Below, in pieces: positions 19,005-27,400 of a stretch of DNA of 64,000 nucleotides. The notes beneath the pieces are model-generated. The model was not told where the DNA came from. It ran no database searches and was given only the letters and a program-made list of their open reading frames with translations. A program made the position numbers and the translations under genes. The DNA is from Idiomarina loihiensis (GTDB lineage: Bacteria > Pseudomonadota > Gammaproteobacteria > Enterobacterales > Alteromonadaceae): contig NZ_CP074112.1 of assembly GCF_024584785.1 (NCBI RefSeq), positions 2,728,001-2,792,000 on the forward strand, in the 5' to 3' direction. Every line of letters starts with the position of its first letter. Positions within the stretch are counted from its first letter, which is position 1.

Positions 19005-21662
19005 ATGATAGCCATTGAAAACAACCTATTATTGTTCATTTTTATCTTACTCATAGTCACTATGGCTACGGGTGCTGGCGCCTTGTGGTTTTGGTTGCGA
19101 GCACGTTATCAACAACGGTTGTTGAAGCAGTGGGTACAGGCCAACTACGATACTTTGAGCAGTATTGCTACGGACCAACCGCTGGAGCAAAAACTATCGC
19201 GAATTTGTGCTCTGCTAGAATCACAAATTCCGTTTAGTTTCGCTTCGGTGATGGTAGCAAATGAGCAGCGCACCAGTTTAAGTGCGGTGGCGACTGCGCG
19301 GCTGCCTAAATCTTTGTTTGATGGCTTGCAAATGTTACCTATTGCTAACGGTGTGGGCGCCTGTGGCACGGCCGCCGCGCAAGGGCGTCCGGTGGTGGTT
19401 GCCAAGATGCATGAAGACACTCGATTTGAAGCCTTTATGCCATTAATAAAGCAGTTTAAGCTGAGCTCAGCTTGGTCCTTTCCAGTGTATACCGCGCAGC
19501 AGCAGCTCTTAGGTACTCTTGCGGTCTACTCCGAGCGCGAGCGGTTACCTAATCAGCAACAACGCGCCATCATTGAACGTAGCTGTGAGCTATTAGCCCT
19601 TGTGATGCAACAGCATCATGAACGCTTGGCGCGCGAACGCAGCGAGCAGCGGGCGAATTCATTGTTTGCCTACAACCCAGAGGCAGTGTTTACGTTAGAT
19701 TTAGAGGGGCGTTTTACTAGTTTAAACGCCGCTGGTGAAGCCTTGGTGCAAGCTTCTGAGCGCGAAATATTGGGCCAGCGCTACGATGTGGTGGTACTTG
19801 AAGAAGACAAACAACGTACTCAGGAACATTTTCTCGCAGCTGTGGCGGGGCAGCCGCAGCGCTATGAGATCCGCATTTTAAATAGTGCGGGCCAGCTACG
19901 TACCCTCAATATTACCAACATGCCGATGAAGGTGAATCATCAGGTTGTGGGCGTGCATGGGATTGCAAAAGATGTAACCCAGCAACGCGACGATGAAGAG
20001 CGCTTGGTGTTGTTCCGCCGTTGCTTAGAATCAAGCACTGATGGCATTGTGATCAGTGATGCACGTAAACCGGGTTATCCCTTAATCTATGTCAATCCAG
20101 CGTTTACTCAAATTACCGGTTATTCAGAAGCAGAAATGCTAGGGGATAATTGCGATAAACTGCGCGGTCCGGATACGGATCTTGCTGCTATAGCCGAGAT
20201 AGATGCTGCTATAGCTCAGCAAATTGAAGCTCGAACGGTGATTAAAAATTATCGTAAAGACGGCAGTATGTTTTGGAATGAATTACTGTTATCACCGGTA
20301 CGCGATGACCAAGGTGAACTAACCCACTGGGTTGGAGTGCAAACAGATATTACCGAGCGGGTAGAGCGGGAACGTAGCCTCGCTTTTCATGCCAGCCATG
20401 ATCCTTTAACAGGATTACCCAACCGCAGCATGTTAGAACAGCGTTTACAGCAAGCGCTAGCCGACGACTCCGCAGCTCTAGAATCAGTCTTTGTTTTATT
20501 TATTGATTTGGATGGCTTTAAGCCTATCAATGACAGCTTGGGTCATGAGTTTGGTGATGAAATTTTAGTGCAGACAGGGCAGCGTCTGCGTGCCGTATTA
20601 CCAGCAGAAGACTTGCTGGCGCGCTTTGGTGGTGATGAATTTGTTGCTGTGGTTCAGAGCCAAACCTCAATTGCCGCAGTAACCCAGCTGGCGCAACGAT
20701 TGCTCGATCAGTTCCTCCATCCCTTTGTGTTTGAACAAGCAGAAGTATCGTTATCGGCGGCGATTGGGATTGCTACTAACGACAGCAGTGTGCGTTATCC
20801 CAATCAGCTGATTCAACACGCCGATGTTGCTATGTATGAAGTTAAGCGTCGCGGTAGTAACGGTTTGCAGTGGTTCTCGCCAGTGTTTGATGAAGGTGCA
20901 CAATTACAAATTCAGCGCCGTTCGCAGTTACAAGAAGCCATTGCGCAGCAACAATTTGAGTTGTTCTACCAGCCGATTGTAAGTGCGCAGGGGGCGATCC
21001 ATGGGGTGGAAGCCTTGATTCGCTGGAAGCACCCAGAACAGGGATTTATCTCGCCAGCAGAGTTTATTCCATTAGCGGAAAAGACCGGCCAAATCATCGC
21101 AATTAGTGAGTGGGTACTTAATCAGGCTTGTATGGATAGCCAAACCTTACGTGAGGCTGGAGTGCCCCATGTGGCGGTGAACTTCTCGCCGATGCAGTTT
21201 TATCGTGATGATTTTGTTGAGTCGGTAGAGCGAATCATTAAGCCGTATAACTTACGTCCCGGGCAACTGGTGGCAGAAATTACAGAAAATGTCTTAATGC
21301 GCGATAGCAGTCATATCTTTGAGATTTTGCAGCAACTACGCGAGTTGGGGCTGGACATAGCGTTAGATGATTTTGGTACCGGCTATGCAAGCTTGAGCTA
21401 TTTAACTCGGATACCAGCGCAACGTTTAAAAATAGACCGCAGCTTTATTGACAATATTCATCAGAATACAGCCAATGCGGCTATCACCCGAGGCATCTTA
21501 ACCATGGCCGCGGAGCTTGGCATAGCGACCGTAGCCGAGGGCGTAGAAACCGAGGCGGAGCAAGCTTATTTACAGCGCTACGCCTGTGATTACATGCAAG
21601 GTTACTTATTCTGCAAACCACTGCCGCTGCCAGAATTACTGGCTTGGCTAAACCATAAATAA
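19005..21662 (+). CDS. GAF-PAS-LOV-like-GGDEF-EAL c-di-GMP enzyme
   Basis: Using ATG 19005 gives 885 residues: an N-terminal membrane helix (about 7-30), a GAF domain (57-207), a PAS (219-325), a LOV-like PAS (333-452), GGDEF (about 460-620) and EAL (about 635-885). The LOV-like part reads GDNCDKLRGPDTD, with cysteine C383 where LOV domains form the flavin adduct. FWN and HWVGVQ, which hold flavin in LOV proteins, are kept, but the Arg and Gln of the NCRFLQ motif are Asp and Arg here. GGDEF is intact (542-546) with no RxxD I-site. EAL (669-671), ALDDFGTGYASL and EGVETEAEQ look complete. Both making and degrading c-di-GMP are possible. The 3' end overlaps dgt by 15 bases tail to tail. Confidence 0.9.
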   Translation: MIAIENNLLLFIFILLIVTMATGAGALWFWLRARYQQRLLKQWVQANYDTLSSIATDQPLEQKLSRICALLESQIPFSFASVMVANEQRTSLSAVATARLPKSLFDGLQMLPIANGVGACGTAAAQGRPVVVAKMHEDTRFEAFMPLIKQFKLSSAWSFPVYTAQQQLLGTLAVYSERERLPNQQQRAIIERSCELLALVMQQHHERLARERSEQRANSLFAYNPEAVFTLDLEGRFTSLNAAGEALVQASEREILGQRYDVVVLEEDKQRTQEHFLAAVAGQPQRYEIRILNSAGQLRTLNITNMPMKVNHQVVGVHGIAKDVTQQRDDEERLVLFRRCLESSTDGIVISDARKPGYPLIYVNPAFTQITGYSEAEMLGDNCDKLRGPDTDLAAIAEIDAAIAQQIEARTVIKNYRKDGSMFWNELLLSPVRDDQGELTHWVGVQTDITERVERERSLAFHASHDPLTGLPNRSMLEQRLQQALADDSAALESVFVLFIDLDGFKPINDSLGHEFGDEILVQTGQRLRAVLPAEDLLARFGGDEFVAVVQSQTSIAAVTQLAQRLLDQFLHPFVFEQAEVSLSAAIGIATNDSSVRYPNQLIQHADVAMYEVKRRGSNGLQWFSPVFDEGAQLQIQRRSQLQEAIAQQQFELFYQPIVSAQGAIHGVEALIRWKHPEQGFISPAEFIPLAEKTGQIIAISEWVLNQACMDSQTLREAGVPHVAVNFSPMQFYRDDFVESVERIIKPYNLRPGQLVAEITENVLMRDSSHIFEILQQLRELGLDIALDDFGTGYASLSYLTRIPAQRLKIDRSFIDNIHQNTANAAITRGILTMAAELGIATVAEGVETEAEQAYLQRYACDYMQGYLFCKPLPLPELLAWLNHK

Positions 21663-22937
21663 ATTGCGGTACATACGTTCTGCATAATCGTCGGTCATCC
21701 CGGCTACGTAGTCGCACAAAATACGATCGGCAGCAGTTGGGCCCCCTTGGCTGCCAGCTTGTAACCAGCGGGTGCGGGTATTGCGTGGCAACAGGCGCTC
21801 TGGCTCAGTGTGCAAAGCAGTAAATAAATCTAGCAGCATGTTCTGACTACGATAGCGTAATTGCTGAATCGCTGGGTCGTTAATTACATGCTCAAACACC
21901 ACACTTTTCAAACTATTGAGTAACAGGCGTTCAGCCTCCGGTAAGGTTGCATTATAAGCAATCAAAGGTTGCTCAGCTGCTTCTAGCACCTGCTCTAAGC
22001 GAATTGCGGTAACAAAAATATTCACCATAGCGCCAATGGCATTTTTACGCAGATGATGTTCGTTGGCAAAAAGCTGTTGGCCAAGTTGCTGCATAAGTGC
22101 TGCCAACTCGTTCGGTAGCTGCACCAAGATTTGGTCAAGATGGCCATGCCATTGGCTTTCATTTAAGGTGCCTGTTACCACCGCATCTTCTAAATCATGC
22201 ACGCCATAGGCGATATCATCGGCCAGCTCCATCAGGCTCGCATCCAAAGACTTGTGCAGTGAGCGTTGCCATGGCGATTGAGGTAACTGTTGCACTTGTT
22301 GGAACAGTTCACGGTCTTGGTTGCTGAGTGGGTCTAACACCCAGTCGAGCAGGTCGGCATCACATGCAAACAATGCTTTTGCTGGCTTAAACTGGCTCAG
22401 GCTGATTGGCTGCGAGGTTGCCGGCGGCGCCGACAAAGGCGGCATCAAAACCGGATATTTTAACAGCCCCAGCAGGGTACGGCGGGTTAAATCCATCCCA
22501 TGCTGCGGGTGGTAAGCTTCGAGTTTGCCCACGATTCGAAACGTTTGGCCATTGCCCTCAAACCCACCTGCCCCCAACATTTTATAATTGAGCGCCGTTT
22601 CACCACCATGACCAAACGGGGGGTGGCCGATATCATGGGCTAAACAAAGGGTTTCCATTAAGTTGAGATCAGGCAGCATAGCGGCTAATTCTGGCGCGCT
22701 GACCTGTTGCAACTGATTGATCAGTGAGGCGCCGATTTGTGCGGCTTCAAGGGAGTGGGTTAGGCGCGTTCGATAAAAGTCGTTTTCACCCACGTTCATG
22801 ATTTGGGTTTTCGACTGTAACCGACGAAACGCAGCTGAATGGAGTACGCGGGCGCGATCACGCTGCCAAGCGGTGCGTAAATCACCGGGACGTGGCTGCG
22901 GGCCACCGGAACGTCGTTGTTGCCAAATTGCTGTCAT
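21648..22937 (-). CDS. dgt: dGTP triphosphohydrolase-like HD protein
   Basis: The 429-residue protein is a dNTP triphosphohydrolase of the HD superfamily. RVLHSAAFRRLQSKTQI and FYRTRLTHSLEAAQIG are the Dgt N-terminal motifs. The metal ligands are visible as H61, H101-D102 (LAHDIGHPPFGHGGE) and an Asp in LADDIAYGVHDLEDA. It cleaves dNTPs to nucleosides and tripolyphosphate, keeping pools balanced. At 429 residues it belongs to the shorter Dgt-like class rather than the roughly 505-residue E. coli type. The ATG overlaps the methyltransferase stop by four bases, and the 3' end overlaps the convergent GGDEF-EAL gene. Confidence 0.93.
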   Translation of the reverse strand: MTAIWQQRRSGGPQPRPGDLRTAWQRDRARVLHSAAFRRLQSKTQIMNVGENDFYRTRLTHSLEAAQIGASLINQLQQVSAPELAAMLPDLNLMETLCLAHDIGHPPFGHGGETALNYKMLGAGGFEGNGQTFRIVGKLEAYHPQHGMDLTRRTLLGLLKYPVLMPPLSAPPATSQPISLSQFKPAKALFACDADLLDWVLDPLSNQDRELFQQVQQLPQSPWQRSLHKSLDASLMELADDIAYGVHDLEDAVVTGTLNESQWHGHLDQILVQLPNELAALMQQLGQQLFANEHHLRKNAIGAMVNIFVTAIRLEQVLEAAEQPLIAYNATLPEAERLLLNSLKSVVFEHVINDPAIQQLRYRSQNMLLDLFTALHTEPERLLPRNTRTRWLQAGSQGGPTAADRILCDYVAGMTDDYAERMYRNLFMV

Positions 22938-23665
22938 GGGTGCTTATCCGTTAAGGGTTTACGCAATAGTACAACATCGCGCGGATGAAGGTGAAGCTGC
23001 AAGCCATGCTGGTGTGCCCAGCAACGAAAAGTCTGCTCGTGAAAAAAGCTGATATGGGTAGGGTCATGGCGATACCGCCAGCCAGCAAAGCGTTCTAGTG
23101 CGGTCCAGCGTTGGGTCATGATGGCCAACCAGCCACCGGGTTTAAGACAGTCCAACAATTGCTGCATTACAAGGCCCGGTTGGGTGAGGTGTTCGACCAC
23201 CTCGGTGCAGGTGATAAAATCGTATTGGTGCTGTAACAGTTCCGGCTGATAGGCATAGTAGAGATCGTAGTTGGCACAGTGATGACCGTGATCGTTAAGC
23301 ATCGATGCTAATGTAGGGCCAGGGCCACAACCAAAATCTAATCCTTGTGCTGGCTTTTGATGAGTTTGCTGCAGTTGGGCTACCAGCGGCTGCACTAAGC
23401 GGTCTAAAAAGGTGCGATAGCCGACATCTGCGGGACTATTTTGATGCAAGTCGTATTCGGCTTTTTCTTGCTCGGCAGTGAGTTGATCGGCTGCTGCGAC
23501 ATGGATTAATTGGCATTGTTGGCAATGCCAATAGCGCCGCCCCGTGAGTGCGCCTTTTGCCTGTTGGTAACATAGCTTAGTGGCAACTGCAGCACATAAT
23601 GGACAAGCCGGCCCGGCTTGCATGGCTGGCATCATCATTTGGCCATCAGGGCAACGGGCATACAT
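22934..23665 (-). CDS. SAM-dependent methyltransferase with zinc-ribbon-like N-terminus
   Basis: The protein of up to 243 residues starts with two cysteine pairs, CPLC and CQQC (about 30-60), which look like a zinc ribbon. A class I methyltransferase domain follows: LDFGCGPGPTLASML (SAM-binding loop), CTEVVEHL and LKPGGWLAIMTQR. This architecture is common among uncharacterised gammaproteobacterial methyltransferases upstream of dgt-like genes; the substrate is unknown. The frame opens at 23665, but that start lies inside the remains of a GGDEF gene, and an internal Met (MMMPAMQAG, residues 10-15) may be the real start. It is coupled to dgt by an ATGA overlap. Confidence 0.85.
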   Translation of the reverse strand: MYARCPDGQMMMPAMQAGPACPLCAAVATKLCYQQAKGALTGRRYWHCQQCQLIHVAAADQLTAEQEKAEYDLHQNSPADVGYRTFLDRLVQPLVAQLQQTHQKPAQGLDFGCGPGPTLASMLNDHGHHCANYDLYYAYQPELLQHQYDFITCTEVVEHLTQPGLVMQQLLDCLKPGGWLAIMTQRWTALERFAGWRYRHDPTHISFFHEQTFRCWAHQHGLQLHLHPRDVVLLRKPLTDKHP

Positions 23666-23759
23666 GTACGCAATTACGTCCCGCTGCTTTGGCGTTATAC
23701 ATAGCTTGGTCGGCTTGGCGCATGAGGTCTTGCCAGTCGCGCGGCAGTGCTGACTTATC
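23646..23759 (-). pseudogene. Relic of a GGDEF-domain gene (last 37 codons)
   Basis: Read on the minus strand from 23759, the frame gives LMRQADQAMYNAKAAGRN and then stops at 23646. This is the conserved closing helix of a diguanylate cyclase domain. No start, catalytic motif or upstream part remains: the frame begins right at the yajQ stop. The methyltransferase 5' end overlaps it in another frame. It is what is left after most of a gene was deleted between yajQ and the methyltransferase. Confidence 0.75.
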
Positions 23760-24243
23760 AGTCACGGAAGTTTTCATATTGCAAGGGTTGCTCTATGTCT
23801 GATTGACGTAGCAAGGCAATGGCTTCTTGTAAGTCATCGCGTTTTTTACCAGTAACTCGCACTTTGTCCCCCTGAATAGAACTTTGTACTTTGATTTTGC
23901 TGGCTTTAATTAATTGCGTGATTTTTTTAGCTAAAGGCTGATCAATGCCTTGTTTAAAGTTGATGGTTAAGCTAAAAGTTTTACCACTGTGAGTAGGTTC
24001 ATCAGGTATGTCACAGCCTGCTAAACTAATGTTACGTTTAGCGCAATGATTATTAAAAATGTCCTGAATTTGGCGTACCTGAAAATCGGACTCTGAAGTT
24101 AAGGTAACGTTTAACTCTTGCTGCTCGATGGTGGCTAGAACCCCACGAAAATCAAAGCGTGTAGTGAGTTCACGGGTGGCATTATCCACGGCGTTCTTCA
24201 GTTCAACTTTGTCTATTTCAGACACAACATCAAAACTTGGCAT
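23758..24243 (-). CDS. yajQ: YajQ family nucleotide-binding protein
   Basis: The 161-residue protein is a full-length YajQ: MPSFDVVSEIDKVELKNAVDNATRE at the N-terminus is almost invariant in the family, followed by TRFDFRGV and the C-terminal KVRVTGKKRDDLQEAI. It has two ferredoxin-like folds. YajQ homologues have been reported to bind c-di-GMP (Xanthomonas) and RNA or tRNA. Here it is divergent from the CheB-CheR-GGDEF-EAL gene with 171 bases between starts, which makes a c-di-GMP effector role worth testing. TTGACA at 24354-24359 on the minus strand is a possible -35. Confidence 0.95.
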   Translation of the reverse strand: MPSFDVVSEIDKVELKNAVDNATRELTTRFDFRGVLATIEQQELNVTLTSESDFQVRQIQDIFNNHCAKRNISLAGCDIPDEPTHSGKTFSLTINFKQGIDQPLAKKITQLIKASKIKVQSSIQGDKVRVTGKKRDDLQEAIALLRQSDIEQPLQYENFRD

Positions 24244-24352
24244 GACAAAAATCTCATCGGTTAGTAAGTTGGTGCAGGTTAGGTTCGTATTTAAGTGTGC
24301 GAACTTGGACTGCAGTAATGATAGAATATTTGTTAAATATGCGCAGCATTAT

Positions 24353-24381
24353 TTGTCAAAATACCAAGTTCCGCATATAAC
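24353..24381 (+). promoter_or_regulatory. Sigma-70 promoter of the CheB-CheR-GGDEF-EAL/bacteriophytochrome operon
   Basis: TTGTCA (24353-24358), a 17-base spacer and TATAAC (24376-24381) form a good sigma-70 promoter 33 bases before the hub gene, which also has AAGGAG at 24405-24410. Read backwards, the same -35 region is TTGACA (24359-24354), so yajQ may share it as a back-to-back promoter; its -10 is weak. Confidence 0.7.
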
Positions 24382-24414
24382 TGTTAACAACGGCTAGTAA
24401 AATTAAGGAGACGT

Positions 24415-27400
24415 ATGGCAGCACATGGAAAGCCCATGATTGTGATAGGTATTGGCGCCTCGGCCGGTGGATTAGAAGCCGTGAGTGCGCTCATTCATGA
24501 TTTGGACGCTAAACTGCCTGCGTGTTATGTGGTGTTGCAGCACTTATCGCCAACCCACAAAAGCATGATGCCCGAAATTTTGGCACGTGGAACCAATCTT
24601 TCTGTGATGTCCTTGCAGCGCTCAACCAAGCCCCGTAGTGGCACCATCTATGTGGTGCCACCTAATAGTAATGCTATCTACCAAGACGGTCGCATCGAGC
24701 TGACGCCGGTTAAACCTGAAATCTCTCCCAAACCCTCGGTGAATATGTTTTTTAAAACCCTTGCTGAAGAAATGGGAGACCGTGCCATTGGGGTGGTGCT
24801 GTCGGGGACAGGTAGCGATGGTACCTTAGGCCTTCGAGCGATTCAGGCTGAAGGCGGGGTGACCATTGTGCAAGACCCTGCTACGGCCAAATATGCGGGT
24901 ATGCCACAGTCGGCGATTGACGCGGGCTGTGCTGATTTTGTCTTAACGCCAGCAGCGATAGCCGCACAAATGCCAGAGTTTATTCGCATGCATTTGAGCG
25001 ATGACAATAGTATTTCGGAGCAGGTTCTAGAGCGGGTTGTCGAGCTTTTAAAAGAACGCAAACAACTCGACTTTAGTGGTTATAAGACGGGTACTATGGC
25101 GCGCCGCATTCAACGTCGAATTGTAGCGACGGGTGCGGGGCGGGTTAAAGATTACTTACACTTACTGCAAGAGCATGCCACCGAATTAGATGAATTAGCG
25201 CGGGATATTCTGATTTCGGTGACCTCATTTTTTCGCGATAAAGAGGCTTTTGAAAGCTTCAATGGCTTGTTAAAACAGCATTTGCAGCAGCATCAACAAC
25301 AAGAATTGCGGATTTGGATAGCTGGCTGTGCCACAGGTGAAGAGGCATATAGTGTGGCTATGCTAGCCGCCGAGGCGCTGCAGCATCTTGACCAGCCACC
25401 CGGGGTGGTCATTTTTGCCACGGATCTCGATGAAGAAGCCCTGCGTATTGCCCGCCGTGGCGTGTATCCAACTGGAGCTCTAGCCGATATTCCACCACGT
25501 TTGCTGGAGCGTTACTTCAAGCCCTACAACGATCAGTTTGAGGTCAGTAAAAAGCTGCGTGATATGGTGGTGTTCGCTAAACACAATTTAGTATCGGATC
25601 CGCCTTTTATGCGGGTCGATTTTATTACCTGTCGCAATGTGCTGATCTATTTCTCGCCACAACTACAACGCAAGGTATTACAACGCTTTCATTTTGCTTT
25701 AGCTAACGACGGTGTGTTGTTTTTGGGGCGTTCTGAAAGTATCAGTCACGCTGAAGAATTCTTCAGTGTCAGCCATCGCCGCGATCGGCTCTACAGCAAA
25801 TCGCCCGAGGTGACGGTTACGCCCGAGCTCACCCAAGCTCCTACCAGCGCCAAACCAAACTCCAGTAATCTGATGAAGGTTGATGCTGAGCAGTTGTTAC
25901 ACCATCTGCATCATTGGTTGCGCAATGTCCCCGCCGCCGCAGTGGTGTGCCAAGCCGATGGCATGGTGCTGCGGGCATTGGGGCGGGTCGACCGATTTTT
26001 TAAGCAGGGGCCTGCGGCTGAGCGCTTAACCGATTTGCCACTAGCCGCAGTAGAATTGCAGCAGCCGTTATCAGATGTGGGCTTGAACGCGATTGCTAAG
26101 GCGTTGCAGGGGCTGGCGCTGAAAGACATTATTCATCCCCGCTTTAGAACTGAACTTGGTAATTTGCTTAGTAACTACGATTGGACTGCCGAGCGTATGT
26201 TGGGGCAGACTCACCATGTGGCGGGAGAGCACTGGCAATTGATGGTGATGCCGCTAGCGCACGCTCAAACCAAGTTATTTATGGTCACTGTGTTGCCAGC
26301 CTTTATGCCCAATGCGCGTGAGCAAGCCCAAGAGTTAACCCGTAACTCAGCCGCAACCCAGCAGCTGTTGCAAGACGAATTGTTTGCGACCCGTGAGCAT
26401 CTTCAAGCCATGGTAGAAGAGCTGGCTTCTTCTAATGAAGAAATGCAAAGCTTAAACGAAGAAATGCAAGCTTCTAACGAAGAGATGCAGGCCACCAACG
26501 AAGAGCTCGAGGCCGCCAACGAAGAGTTGCAAGCTACCAATGAAGAGCTGATTAGTCTTAACCAAGAACTGAACGTAAAAACAGCTGAGCTGATTGCTCT
26601 AAACGATGAATATGCTCATGTTTATGATGCTTTGGAATTTCCACTGTTGGTGTTTGATACCGATGGCAAACTACTGCGTTATAACGCTGCAGCACAGCGC
26701 CGACTAGCTTTGCGTGGAAATATGATAGGCCGTGATTTTGCTAAGCTAAAGCTGCCTCATTTTATTCAGAACGACGCCATTAAGTTGTTTGAGCAAGCCT
26801 ACTCTGAGGGTGATACGGCCCAGCATGTGGTGCGAGGCCAGCAAGAGGTGGTACAAGTGACAGTCACGCCAGGGCTTAATCGACGTGGTGACGTGTATGC
26901 GGTGCTAGTGACCTTGATTGATGTCACCGAAATCACTCGCACTCAGGAGCAGTTACAGGCATCGCAACATCAGTTAGCGCAGATCATGGAAAATACCACC
27001 ATGATATTGGCGTTGAAATCCCTTAACGGCGAGTACTCACTGATTAACCCAAGCTTTGAAAGCATGTTTAACCTAACCGCAGACGACGTATTAGGACGAA
27101 CAGACTTTGATTTGTTTCCTCACGATTTTGCCGCCTCTATGCTTGAGTGTGATTTGCGTACGGTGCGCTCGTTGAAGTCGGTTACTCATGAACATCACTT
27201 AAACAATCAGCAAGGTCAGCAGGTGTATCGCACCGTGCATCAAGCGTTGTTGAACGAGCAGGGCAAAGCCTATGCCATTTTAATCGAGGCTGAGGATATT
27301 ACGCTGCGCAAGAAAGCGGAGCAGCAATTACAAATCGCCGCACGAGTTTACGAACAAGCGGGCGAAGCGATTGTAGTGATGGATCAACAGGGGCTGATTC

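Noticed and set aside
23599-23802. 67-codon plus-strand frame between yajQ and the methyltransferase
   Set aside because: The minus strand there carries a recognisable GGDEF tail; the plus frame is composition-biased noise.
26420-26580. Repeated short units resembling a DNA tandem array
   Set aside because: They are in-frame NEEMQ/NEELQ heptads of the hub protein's coiled coil, typical of CheB-CheR proteins, and vary at DNA level; not a CRISPR or satellite.
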